DNA from: Peristeroidobacter soli
Lineage (GTDB): Bacteria; Pseudomonadota; Gammaproteobacteria; Steroidobacterales; Steroidobacteraceae
Assembly (NCBI RefSeq): GCF_004138485.1
Contig: NZ_RYEV01000003.1
Coordinates: 1,302,001 to 1,366,000 of the forward strand
Direction of reading: 5' to 3'
Length of the DNA: 64,000 bases
In this document: positions 18,576 through 28,500 of the stretch, piece by piece
How positions within the stretch are numbered: the first letter of the stretch is position 1
How the letters are laid out: every line of letters begins with the position of its first letter
Notes under the pieces: model-generated
Told to the model about the DNA's origin: nothing
The model's input: the letters and a program-made list of their open reading frames with translations, nothing else
The model's database searches: none
Translations under genes and position numbers: made by a program

Positions 18576-19183
18576 GTACACCAAGCTTTATGGACAGGCT
18601 GCTGGATGGGGTGGCGGTGGAGTGGACGGTATTAGGGGACGAGCGCTTTGTTGAAGTGGCGAATGCTGCAAGGCAGCCAGTAAAGGCTTCCTTACGTGTG
18701 GCTGGTAAAGTGCCATATTACGGAGCGAACAATATCCAGGACTACGTGGATGGCTACACTCATGATGGCGAATATGTGCTGATCGCAGAGGACGGCTCAG
18801 CAAGTCTGGAAAATTACTCTATTCAATACGCAATTGGGAAATTCTGGGCAAATAATCACGTACATGTTGTGCGCGGAAAGCAAGGTTTAAACACCAAGTT
18901 TCTTTTCTACTATTTACGTATTGTTGATTTCATTCCGTACCTACCTAACAAAGACAGGTCCAAGCTAACAAAAGGGGAAATGATAAAGATTCCGCTCCCC
19001 ATCCCGTGCCCAGAAAATCCCAAAAAATCGCTGGAAATCCAGGGAGAAATCGTCCGCATACTGGACACCTTTACCGAACTGACCGCCGAACTGACCGCCG
19101 AACTGACGCTGCGCCAGAAGCAGTACGAGCATTACCGTAATCTGCTGTTGAGCTTTCCCAAGCCTGCAGTGATAGAGGCATAA
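18572..19183 (+). CDS. hsdS: Half-size type I specificity subunit HsdS with TAEL repeats
   Basis: Only 203 residues, about half a normal HsdS. It has a single target-recognition domain (about residues 15-150, including [17 protein letters not shown]) and one conserved helical spacer (about 150-200). The spacer carries [12 protein letters not shown], like the TAEL repeats of EcoR124. The start is in an ATGA overlap with hsdM and the stop is one base before the prrC-like gene. Half-size HsdS proteins of this class are known to dimerise and recognise a symmetric split sequence, so the gene can be functional. Truncation by recombination is the alternative, but the frame ends cleanly in operon context. 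Confidence 0.9.
   Translation: MSTPSFMDRLLDGVAVEWTVLGDERFVEVANAARQPVKASLRVAGKVPYYGANNIQDYVDGYTHDGEYVLIAEDGSASLENYSIQYAIGKFWANNHVHVVRGKQGLNTKFLFYYLRIVDFIPYLPNKDRSKLTKGEMIKIPLPIPCPENPKKSLEIQGEIVRILDTFTELTAELTAELTLRQKQYEHYRNLLLSFPKPAVIEA
19076..19111 (+). repeat. 12-bp tandem repeats inside hsdS
   Basis: Two exact copies of GAACTGACCGCC (19076-19087, 19088-19099) plus a third, partial GAACTGAC unit. Each encodes a TAEL-type step. In EcoR124 a change in copy number of such repeats changes the spacer length of the DNA target. Confidence 0.85.
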
Positions 19184-19184
19184 C

Positions 19185-20387
19185 ATGGGCAAGACGCTGA
19201 CTGACATTGCCCAGCAGCTGAAAGACGCCAACAAGAAGGTGCAGCTGATCTACGCCTTCAACGGCATGGGCAAGACGCGCCTGTCGCGGGAATTCAAGCA
19301 ACTGATAGCGCCCAAAGCCAATGGCGGCGAAGGGAATGAAGAAGCCGATACGTCCGAGTTATCACGCAACAAGATTCTCTATTACAACGCCTTCACCGAA
19401 GACCTGTTCTATTGGGATAACGATCTGGAAGAAGACGTTGAGCCCAAGCTCAGAATTCAGCCCAACACCTTCACGGACTGGGTGCTAAAGGATCAAGGTC
19501 AGGACAGAAACGTCATCACGACTTTTCAGCGATACACGCACGACAAGCTTACGCCTCGCTTTAATGAGGAGTACAAAATCAAAGGAGCTGACGATAAGGA
19601 AGTCACCATCAAAGCCTTCTCGGAAGTTACTTTCACGATGGAGCGCGGCGATGCTACACCTTCGGGAATTCTGAAACTTTCAAAAGGCGAACAAAGCAAC
19701 TTCATCTGGAGTCTCTTCTACACATTGCTCGAACTGGTGATTGATGTTCTCAACGTGGCCGAACCCCGGAATCGTGAATCCCGCGAATTCGATGAGTTGG
19801 AATATGTGTTCATCGACGACCCGGTCAGCTCATTGGACGAAAACCATTTGATTCAACTTGCGGTCGATCTCGCACAGCTGGTCAAGTCAAGCGATTCCGA
19901 GATCAAATTTGTTATCACAACGCACAACCCGCTCTTCTATAACGTCCTGCACAACGAATTCGATAGAGACGACGGAAATTACAAGAAGAAGGGCTTCAAT
20001 AAGTACCGGATGACTAAGCTCGATGATGGTAGCCATGAGCTGATCAACCAGCCCAATGACTCGCCTTTTTCATACCACCTGTTTCTAAAATCAGAGCTAG
20101 AGAAAGCTATCGAGAGTGGCCAGCTGAGCAAGTATCATTTCAACTTCTTGAGGAATATTCTGGAAAAGACCTCAACTTTTCTTGGCTATAAGAAGTGGGG
20201 AGATCTGTTACCGAGAACCGAAGATGGACGCACGAATTCGTATGAGGCTCGTATCATCAATATCTCCAGTCACTCGAAGCACGCCGGTGAAGAAGTGGCA
20301 GACCTCACGGAAGATGACAAACGTGTTTTGCGTTACCTGGTAAATGAGATTAGCACCACGTATCGCTTTCGGCAGTCCGAGAGTTAG
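19185..20387 (+). CDS. prrC: PrrC-like anticodon nuclease
   Basis: A 400-residue protein between hsdS and hsdR, the same place prrC occupies in the E. coli prr locus. The N-terminal two thirds form an ABC-type NTPase: P-loop AFNGMGKT (residues 24-31), signature LSKGEQ (165-170), Walker [13 protein letters not shown] (207-218). The C-terminal part has RNILE (R323, E327) and a later SSHSKH (H363/H366), which fit the Arg-Glu-His triad of the PrrC/RloC tRNA nuclease domain. PrrC stays silent while bound to the type IC complex and cuts a tRNA anticodon loop when a phage inhibitor disables the enzyme. Context and motifs support this; the tRNA target is unknown. Confidence 0.8.
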   Translation: MGKTLTDIAQQLKDANKKVQLIYAFNGMGKTRLSREFKQLIAPKANGGEGNEEADTSELSRNKILYYNAFTEDLFYWDNDLEEDVEPKLRIQPNTFTDWVLKDQGQDRNVITTFQRYTHDKLTPRFNEEYKIKGADDKEVTIKAFSEVTFTMERGDATPSGILKLSKGEQSNFIWSLFYTLLELVIDVLNVAEPRNRESREFDELEYVFIDDPVSSLDENHLIQLAVDLAQLVKSSDSEIKFVITTHNPLFYNVLHNEFDRDDGNYKKKGFNKYRMTKLDDGSHELINQPNDSPFSYHLFLKSELEKAIESGQLSKYHFNFLRNILEKTSTFLGYKKWGDLLPRTEDGRTNSYEARIINISSHSKHAGEEVADLTEDDKRVLRYLVNEISTTYRFRQSES

Positions 20388-20409
20388 GAATACGGCTCCG
20401 AGGTAGTTC

Positions 20410-23400
20410 ATGTACGAATACAAGGGCATCGCCAAATCCAAAAACTTCATCGTTCTGGATAGATACACCAAGGAGTGGAAAGTCGCTGAGAGCTATCAGA
20501 GCGAAGGTGATCTGGAGCGCGAATTCATCAAGGATTTGCAGAACCAAGGTTATGAATGCCTGCCCGCCCTGAATTCGCCGCAGGCCTTGCTGGCCAATGT
20601 GCGCGTGCAGCTGCAAGTGCTCAACAGCGTGCAGTTTGCCGAGGCGGAATGGCAGCGTTTCGTGGAAACCTTCCTCGACAAGCCCAGCGATGGCATCGTG
20701 GAAAAGACGCGCAAAATCCACGACGACTATATCCACGACTTCGTCTTCGACGATGGGCACATCCAAAACATCCATCTGCTCGACAAGAAGAACATCGCTC
20801 GCAACAAGGTGCAGGTGATCAAGCAATTCGAGCAAGCAGGCACGCATGCCAACCGCTATGACGTGACGATTCTGGTCAATGGCTTGCCGCTGGTGCAGGT
20901 GGAGTTGAAGAAGCGCGGTGTGGCGATTCGGGAAGCCTTCAACCAAGTGCATCGCTACAGCAAGGAGAGCTTCAACAGCGACAGCTCGCTCTACAAGTAT
21001 GTTCAGCTTTTTGTGATTTCCAACGGGACGGACAGCCGCTACTTTGCCAACACCACCAAGCGAGATAAAAACAGTTTCGACTTCACCATGAACTGGGCGA
21101 AGGCGGATAACGGTCTGATCAAGGATCTGAAAGACTTTACCGCGACCTTTTTCCAGAAAAATACCTTACTCAATGTGCTGCTGCAATACTCGGTCTTTGA
21201 TTCAAACGCCACCTTGTTAGTGATGCGGCCCTATCAAATTGCCGCAACTGAACGCATGTTGTGGAAAATCAAAAGTTCATTTACTGCAAAGGTATGGAGC
21301 AAGCCTGAAGGTGGCGGTTACGTCTGGCACACCACCGGCTCGGGTAAAACATTGACCAGCTTTAAGGCCGCGCGCTTGGCCACGGAGCTGGATTTCATCA
21401 ACAAGGTATTTTTTGTTGTAGACCGCAAGGATCTGGATTACCAGACGATGAAGGAGTACCAGCGCTTTTCACCGGATAGTGTGAATGGTTCAGACAGTAC
21501 GGCTGGTCTAAAGCGCAATTTGGATAAGGATGACAACAAGATCATCGTCACCACCATCCAGAAACTCAACAATCTGATGAAGAGCGAAGGCGAACTTCCC
21601 ATCTATGACAAGCAGGTCGTGTTTATTTTCGACGAGTGCCACCGCAGTCAATTTGGCGAGGCTCAGAGAAACCTGAAGAAGAAGTTCAAGCGGTTTTATC
21701 AGTTTGGCTTTACCGGTACGCCAATCTTCCCGCAGAACGCGCTCGGCGCCGAAACTACGGCCAGCGTATTTGGTCGCGAGCTGCATTCCTACGTGATCAC
21801 CGATGCGATTCGCGATGAGAAGGTGCTAAAGTTCAAAGTGGACTACAACGATGTGCGTCCGCAGTTCAAAGCCATCGAGACTGAGCAGGATGAGAGAAAA
21901 CTCAGCGCCGCCGAGAACAAGCAGGCTTTGCTACACCCAGACCGGATCCGCGAAGTTACCCAGTACATCCTGAATAGCTTCCGGCAGAAGACCCATCGCC
22001 TGCAAGCGGGCGCCAAGGGGTTTAACGCTATGTTTGCCGTGAGCAGCGTGGATGCCGCCAGGCTGTATTACGAGTCCTTCAGAGAGTTGCAGAAGAAAAG
22101 CGACAAGCGATTGCGAGTGGCCACTATCTTCTCGTTTGCGGCTAATGAAGAGCAGGACGCGATCGGCGACATTGCTGACGAGAGTTTTGAAGTCTCAGCC
22201 ATGAACAGCAGTGCTAAGGAGTTTCTGAGCTCCGCCATTGCAGACTACAATGCGCTGTTCAAAACCAACTTCAGCGTGGACAGCAACGGTTTCCAGAACT
22301 ATTACCGCGATCTGGCTAAACAAGTGAAGGCCCAGGAAATCGACTTGTTGATAGTGGTAGGCATGTTCCTGACCGGCTTCGATGCGCCCATGCTGAATAC
22401 CCTGTTTGTGGATAAGAACCTGCGCTATCACGGCCTGATTCAGGCTTACTCGCGCACCAACCGCATCTTTGATGCCACCAAAACCTTCGGCAACATCGTC
22501 ACCTTCCGCGATCTGGAGCAGGCGACCATCGACGCTATCACCTTGTTCGGTGACAACAACACCAAGAACGTGGTGCTGGAGAAGAGCTATGAGGAATACA
22601 TGGAAGGCTTCACCGATGTGGTCACCGGCGAAGCGCGACGTGGGTTTGTGGGGGTGGTGAAGGAGTTGGAAACACGCTTCCCAGATCCTGCAGCCATCGA
22701 GAAGGAAGTTGACAAAAAGGCTTTCGCGAAGCTGTTTGGCGAGTATTTGCGCGTTGAAAACGTGCTGCAGAACTATGATGAGTTCGCCAGCCTGAAGGCT
22801 TTGCAAGAAGTCGATATGAATGATCCAGAGGCGGTCGCACACCTCAAGGCCAAACATTATTTAAGCGACGAAGATCTGGCTGCGTTGCAGGCGATAAGGA
22901 TGCCCTCTGAGCGAAAGATCCAAGACTACCGCTCCACCTACAATGACATTCGCGATTGGCTGCGTCGGGAAAAAACTTCCGCCGAAAAGGAACAATCCAC
23001 GATTGACTGGGATGACGTGGTCTTTGAGGTCGATCTTTTGAAGTCACAAGAGATCAATCTCGACTACATCCTGGAAGTGATTTTTGAGAACAATAGGAAG
23101 CTCAAGAACAAGGCCGCACTGGTGGAAGACGTACGGCGCGTTATTCGTGCGAGCGTTGGCAACCGCGCCAAAGAAGGCCTGCTGGTGGATTTTATCAATC
23201 AAGCAGCGCTCGATCAGTTGGGTGACAAGGCCAGCGTTATTGACGCGTTCTTTGCATTCGCGCAAGCGGAACAAAAGCGAGAAGCACAGGAGCTTATTGA
23301 TGCCGAGAGCCTGAATGTAGAGGCAGCCAAACGATACATTGCTACCTCACTTAAGCGGGAATACGCCAGTGATAGCGGCACTGAGCTTAATTCTATTCTT

Positions 23401-23508
23401 CCGAAAATGAGCCCGCTGAATCCTCAGTACCTGACCAGAAAGCAAAGCGTGTTCCAGAGGATTGCTGCCTTCGTCTTAAAATTTAAGGGCGTGGGTGGGC
23501 AGATCTGA
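20410..23508 (+). CDS. hsdR: Type I restriction subunit HsdR (type IC)
   Basis: A 1032-residue restriction and translocation subunit. The N-terminal PD-(D/E)XK nuclease has NRYDVTILV near residue 146 and VELKK near 163. The SF2 motor has TTGSGKT near 308, DECHRSQ near 406, and FTGTPIF after it. The C-terminal helical part binds the methyltransferase. Full length and intact. It follows prrC by 22 bases and is the last gene of hsdM-hsdS-prrC-hsdR. It is a different family from the two HsdR-like N-terminal fragments at 15104 and 16845, so those are not pieces of this gene. Confidence 0.95.
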   Translation: MYEYKGIAKSKNFIVLDRYTKEWKVAESYQSEGDLEREFIKDLQNQGYECLPALNSPQALLANVRVQLQVLNSVQFAEAEWQRFVETFLDKPSDGIVEKTRKIHDDYIHDFVFDDGHIQNIHLLDKKNIARNKVQVIKQFEQAGTHANRYDVTILVNGLPLVQVELKKRGVAIREAFNQVHRYSKESFNSDSSLYKYVQLFVISNGTDSRYFANTTKRDKNSFDFTMNWAKADNGLIKDLKDFTATFFQKNTLLNVLLQYSVFDSNATLLVMRPYQIAATERMLWKIKSSFTAKVWSKPEGGGYVWHTTGSGKTLTSFKAARLATELDFINKVFFVVDRKDLDYQTMKEYQRFSPDSVNGSDSTAGLKRNLDKDDNKIIVTTIQKLNNLMKSEGELPIYDKQVVFIFDECHRSQFGEAQRNLKKKFKRFYQFGFTGTPIFPQNALGAETTASVFGRELHSYVITDAIRDEKVLKFKVDYNDVRPQFKAIETEQDERKLSAAENKQALLHPDRIREVTQYILNSFRQKTHRLQAGAKGFNAMFAVSSVDAARLYYESFRELQKKSDKRLRVATIFSFAANEEQDAIGDIADESFEVSAMNSSAKEFLSSAIADYNALFKTNFSVDSNGFQNYYRDLAKQVKAQEIDLLIVVGMFLTGFDAPMLNTLFVDKNLRYHGLIQAYSRTNRIFDATKTFGNIVTFRDLEQATIDAITLFGDNNTKNVVLEKSYEEYMEGFTDVVTGEARRGFVGVVKELETRFPDPAAIEKEVDKKAFAKLFGEYLRVENVLQNYDEFASLKALQEVDMNDPEAVAHLKAKHYLSDEDLAALQAIRMPSERKIQDYRSTYNDIRDWLRREKTSAEKEQSTIDWDDVVFEVDLLKSQEINLDYILEVIFENNRKLKNKAALVEDVRRVIRASVGNRAKEGLLVDFINQAALDQLGDKASVIDAFFAFAQAEQKREAQELIDAESLNVEAAKRYIATSLKREYASDSGTELNSILPKMSPLNPQYLTRKQSVFQRIAAFVLKFKGVGGQI

Positions 23509-23531
23509 GTCCGAGGAGAGCGTGATTTGCC

Positions 23532-23729
23532 CGGCTGCACAAGCGGATCGCTCGCGGCATCAATGCAAAGGGCGATGTGATCGAAGCCGCGAAGGCCCGG
23601 GACATCCTGCGGCAGCTACTTGGTGAGATCCGCGTCAACGTGGATGCGGCGGGCGTATGGGCAGAATTCGAAGCACGGCCGGAAAAAACCTGCTGGCGAA
23701 TCATGCGAATACAAGTATGGTCGGGGTGA
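23532..23729 (+). pseudogene. C-terminal remnant of a serine recombinase
   Basis: A 66-codon open stretch without a start, containing VIEAAKARDILRQLLGEIRV followed by VWAEFEARP. This spacing (helix, LxxLxGxIRV, short acidic strand) is typical of the C-terminus of large serine recombinases. Its stop TGA is part of the att-like core of copy B, the arrangement seen where such a recombinase gene ends at its own attachment site. The remainder of the gene is gone, replaced by hsdR. Assigned by eye from pattern only. Confidence 0.5.
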
Positions 23730-23777
23730 GGGGATTTCTCGTGTTCCGGCGGTGCCATGGGAAGTCCAAATGAAAGG
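23718..23777. repeat. att-like direct repeat, copy B
   Basis: Begins TGGTCGGGGTGA like copies A and C and the tRNA-Pro 3' end complement, with 18 of the first 21 bases matching the tRNA. The whole 60 bases match copy A with 7 substitutions. It marks the boundary between the type I RM cassette and the Druantia-like cassette. Confidence 0.65.
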
Positions 23778-24652
23778 CCGTCAAATTTCATAAACTACCG
23801 ATGAATCATAGGCTTATTGAGTCTGCGCTGCCTGTGTCTCGACTTCAGGTGACAACGGAGCGGGGGGCCGTTTCGGGTGCGCTAGCGTAACTTCCGCCCG
23901 GTGGCGGGGCCAAGTCACGCCCAGTTCGGATGCTTCAGCCGCCCAGGTGATCACCTTTGCCGCAGGTGTTAGGTGCGGGGCTCGCGGCACCGGCACGGCG
24001 CAATCACTTGCGACTAAGTGCGACTGTCTCGCCTCGGCGCTTCCGGCAAGTTTGCTCTGAGGCGCCGGCGAGCCCTCCCAGGGCGCGGCCAGCTATCGGA
24101 TGATGGCGCCAGCGAATCGGATCCTCGAAGCCGAGGTCGCAAGCTGTCGCATTGTGTCGCGGCGAAGGGAGGGTGAGTCTGGACCAGGAGTCATACCGGG
24201 CTTGGTTGGCCCATCCCAGCATAACTGGGATGAGAAGAAAGTAACGAGGCGCGCACTCCCCATAGAAGAGGAGCGAACTCGTCAAGAGGTGGACAGTGGA
24301 ACAGGGACACCGTGTTGCGTTCTGTAGCGTGTCTGCTCCAGAGTGCGTGCGTCTTGTTGCGGCAGGTGCCTTCGACCCAAAGCGGACACAGAAGTAGCCA
24401 ACTCATTCCAGGCGGCGGCAGCGTCGTCAGGCGACTCGTCGCAATGGGGCGCATGAGACAGTCGGTGACGCGGCGCCGGAGCATCTTTGCTCCCTTATGT
24501 CAGTTTCAGGGGGTATCGGCACCTGCCATGTAGGATCGCGTAGGGGTAGAATTGCGATTGGGACGACAATCCTTTTGGTCAGTTTGCATTCGTAAACGCC
24601 TACTGATTAGAGGGTTTGCACACGGAGAACTACAAAAGGAAGGATTGGCGGG
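23778..24652. other. Gap of about 875 bases before the Druantia-like operon
   Basis: No gene could be supported. It includes a perfect hairpin at 24212-24232 and, just before the first gene of the operon, a purine-rich AAAAGGAAGGA (about 24634-24644) that can serve as its ribosome site. Short open frames on the minus strand have no recognisable product. The operon promoter should lie near 24500-24640. Confidence 0.45.
24212..24232. repeat. Perfect 8-bp inverted repeat
   Basis: CATCCCAG, loop CATAA, CTGGGATG. No T run follows, so it is not a clear terminator. Confidence 0.5.
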
Positions 24653-25585
24653 GTGCCGGTTGTATTTCGATCGATGGCGGGAGTTGAAGGCGACACGCTG
24701 GATCAAGTCCGCGGTGTCCTCAACGCGTTGGCAAATCGCGGCGACACCTTCTTTAATCCCACCTCCACGTTGTCCATCCGCGTTGGACTGGAACGGCGCA
24801 ATCGGACGATCGCGCCCTCGGACCCACTTCACCTACTCCATGCGATTGGTGACGTTCAAAGACTCCCTGGTGGCTACTGGCTACCTGTCCCAACGTCCTT
24901 GGTTCCAATCGGCGATTTGGCCGTTGTGCTGTCAGGGGCGCCGACGTCTCATGTTGAGAGGCATTTCGGACTACCTGTGCACTCACGTGGGTTTTCACGC
25001 GTGTTATCGCGTCTACCTGACTCAACTCCTGGCTTAGGAATGAGATCGCTGCAAGCCTGGTCAGGTGCACCCTTCAACACAGGCGACTGGACGCGAACGT
25101 TCGTTAAAGAGGCGACGTATTCGCGACAAATCCCTAACAACGATTTTGAGTGCTTCAATCACTGGTCGCGAAAGGCGTCGACGCGATGGATTGCCACAGA
25201 GCAACGCGGGACGATTCCTGATGGTGTTGTTCTGACCCGAACGCGGACACCAGTCGGGTCGCTCTTTGCGCTCACACGCTTTGATGAGGGGCAGCCTGTC
25301 TCACTTGCTGAGTTCAGCAACGAACGACGCATCTCAACTCGCCTCGCGCTCGGCTTACGTGCGCTTCACGACAACCCTGCTCGCTTTCGCCTGTCGCTCG
25401 CGTCCGACGATGAGTGCGTGGTTATAGTGACGCGATATCTGCCACCAGAAGAAACAATGGTTCTGCACGCCCTCGGCAGGGTGCGCGACGTTACTCAACA
25501 CTCACTTGCGGTGTCACTCGACAGGGCATTAGTGGATCCAGCGGTGCAGGTGTTGAGCGCACTCGGCCTCAAACAGGACGAATGA
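24653..25585 (+). CDS. Unknown protein, first gene of the Druantia-like operon (DruD-position candidate)
   Basis: A 310-residue protein from GTG 24653, with a good purine-rich ribosome site 8-19 bases upstream. I do not recognise a domain. It is soluble with no signal peptide, membrane segment or obvious catalytic motif. It has a middle part rich in Arg/Trp (SLQAWSGAPFNTGDWTR) and a C-terminal part with a compact alpha/beta look (CVVIVTRYLPPEETMVLHAL). Its stop is one base before the helicase start, so the two are co-translated. By size and position it could correspond to DruD, which precedes DruE in Druantia type I; that is an inference from layout, not from similarity I can see. Confidence 0.75.
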   Translation: MPVVFRSMAGVEGDTLDQVRGVLNALANRGDTFFNPTSTLSIRVGLERRNRTIAPSDPLHLLHAIGDVQRLPGGYWLPVPTSLVPIGDLAVVLSGAPTSHVERHFGLPVHSRGFSRVLSRLPDSTPGLGMRSLQAWSGAPFNTGDWTRTFVKEATYSRQIPNNDFECFNHWSRKASTRWIATEQRGTIPDGVVLTRTRTPVGSLFALTRFDEGQPVSLAEFSNERRISTRLALGLRALHDNPARFRLSLASDDECVVIVTRYLPPEETMVLHALGRVRDVTQHSLAVSLDRALVDPAVQVLSALGLKQDE

Positions 25586-25586
25586 T

Positions 25587-28500
25587 ATGTCCGCGCACAC
25601 GTACACCATCGATAACATTACACGCGAGCTGCCAGGGACGCTTCAACAATATCTGGAAGCGCAATATCACATCTGGGATGAAGACCTGGTCAAAGAGCGC
25701 CAGCGGCTGCTTTCGGAGAGAGGCACCATTTTCCAGGAACCATACATCGAGGCGACTCCGAGCTATGTGGCAGGCCAATCGTACTCCCAGCTAAAGCTTC
25801 CGCCGTCCGTCACGAAACTGCTAACGGATGCCTCGAAAAAAGTGGGGGACGTCTCGACCGGTATTCCGTCGACTCCATATGCTCATCAAGCGAAAGCCCT
25901 CGACGCTTTCTTCAACAAGAAGAATGAACTCGTCGTTTCGACGGGTACCGGCTCAGGTAAGACCGAAAGCTTCTTGATGCCGGTGATTGGAAGTCTCGCG
26001 CTCGAGCGAGAGCTTCGGCCTTCCAGCTACGCGATGCCAGGGGTTCGAGCGTTGCTGCTCTATCCGATGAATGCACTCGTCAATGATCAGATGGCGCGTT
26101 TGCGGCGTCTGCTCGGTGCCCCTCATGTGCAAACACTTCTCCAACGATCTGACGGCGCGCGCGCTCGTTTCGGCATGTATACGAGCCGTACACCTTATCC
26201 AGGACCACCTGATTTGCGCCGCACGCGCAAAGAGGTCGGTAGATGGCTCGATAACTTCCAACGAGAGTACTCGTCGCAGAGAGCGCGCTTGCTTGCGGAG
26301 GGGAAGTGGCCGGCGAAGGACTTGGATCAATTTCGCAAGACCTTTCAAACGGCTTCGACCGACGTTGAACTATTGACTCGGCACGAAATGCAATGTCGAC
26401 CCCCGGATGTTCTGGTTACGAACTATTCGATGCTGGAGTACATGCTGCTGCGGCCTGTGGACGCCGATATTTTCGATCAGACCGTGCAGTGGCTGGCGGA
26501 TCCTCGCAACGAATTCATCGTCGTACTGGACGAGGCGCATCTCTACCAAGGCGCACAGGGTACGGAAGTGTCGCTTCTCCTGAGGCGGCTGATCAGCAGG
26601 CTTCGCATTCCACGTCACCGTGTTCGCTTCATTCTCACCAGCGCCAGCTTGGCAGAAGGACCTCGTGCGCACGAGATTATTCGTGACTTCGCCTCGCGGC
26701 TGACCGGATCGACCGACGACGGTGCCTCATTCGAAATCATCACGAGTCAGTTGGACAAGCCCAATGGCGACATCTCTGTTTCGATCGCTGAGGTAGATGC
26801 ATTCAAGGCTGTTGATCCGACCGATTTGTACCGGTCTCATATTTCGCTCGACCCAGCCATCGCTGCACTCAAGCGGATCGCAGCAGCCTCGACGCAATCC
26901 ACTCTGTCACGCGTAACGACGCAAAGCGAACTACGAAGCGAGTACTTCGCAGTGTTATCCGAGTCTCCGGCCTATCGCCGTCTTGCAAGTGCCGTCATGG
27001 GTAAGCCAATGGCGCACGTCGTGTTGGCGTCACACGTGTTTGGAAAGCATCCAGGGGCGATCGGCGCGCTCGATGGGTTGCTCGCGGCCGCGGCATTCGC
27101 ACAGAGGATCGCCGACGAAAAAATCTTGCTTCCGTCACGCGTTCACATGCTCTTTCGGGGTCTCGAGGGCGTGTTCGCGTGCATCAACAGCGATTGCACG
27201 CAACGCGTCGACACGTCTAAGCCTACGCGACTCGGACGCCTTTATGCCGAACCTCGACTCCAGTGTGAATGTGGCGGCCGCGTATACGAACTGCTCACGC
27301 ACCGAGATTGTGGCGCCGCGTTCTTGCGCGGCTATTGCCGCCCGTCGGACGAGTCCTTCCTGTGGCATGAGCCAAGCACCGGGTTAGTTGACCCCACGCG
27401 GGTGCTTACTGAGCTACATCTTTCGGTTGAGACAGACCGTCATCAAAGTCGACAACCTGGCAACCAGGTGTGGTTGCACATCCCCACTGGGCGACTCGAT
27501 CTTAATCAACCCGCATCGACACAGGATTTCCGTGAACTCATTCGGCCGGGCAACGGAGCGGTGTCCATCGGTGGTCGCAGCGTGATCACGTTCGATCGCG
27601 AATGCCCAGTCTGTCTCGGCAGATGGCGCGACGCCGACCGTCCCAAGATCATGGATCTCGTAACGAAGGGCGAAGATCCATTCGCTCATCTGATCGCTAC
27701 ACAAGTCCGGCTTCAGCCCGCCACGCTCCCTCTTACAGCGAAAATGAAAAACGGTGGGAGAAAATCTTTGTTGTTTTCCGACGGGCGTCAAAAGGCAGCC
27801 AGACTCGCCCGAGACGTGCCGCGTGTTCTGGACCGTGATGCATTCCGACAATGCCTGCTGTTTGCCGCAACGGAACTGCAGACGATCAAAGGTGAAGCGC
27901 GATTGGCAGACAATTTCATTTACATCGCCTTTCTAGCGGCATGCAACAGGCTGAACGTAAGTTTCTTCGACGGGATGGACTTGAACCTGCTCGCGCGCGA
28001 CGTCGCAGACTTGCAGCGAATGTTCAATGGCGACTTGCGTTTGGCATTCGGCGATGAGCATACAGCAACGCCCCCGCCTCGCTTTCGTGTGGAAATACTT
28101 CGAACGCTCGGCAGTCGTTACTACTCGCTATTTGCACTGGGGTTAGGATACGTCGCGCCGCGAAGGACAAAGCGCGACGAGCTCATTCGTACTCTAACCC
28201 CACTCGGTCTAAGTCCTGAAGACGTTGACGCGATTTCCATCGTATGGATTAACGATCTCCTTAACGACATGTCGCTGTATACGCCTGCTGCAGCAGGTCG
28301 ACAGATTCGCAACCTAGCCGGCGATGGTTATATTAAGGAGATAGGTTCGAAGACCGGCTTCACGCGCGCACAGAAGGCCCGCCTACGGCGCGACTGGAGC
28401 GTTGACCCGGCTCGGTTGGAAACAGAGCTCTGTGGTGTGATGACGATCAACACAGGTGGCGCTCGCTTCTCACTCGCCGAACACTCATTGCAGCTCATCC

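Noticed and set aside
23814-24285. Minus-strand short open frames (60 and 93 codons) in the gap before the Druantia-like operon
   Set aside because: No recognisable domain, no ribosome site, composition as expected for non-coding DNA.
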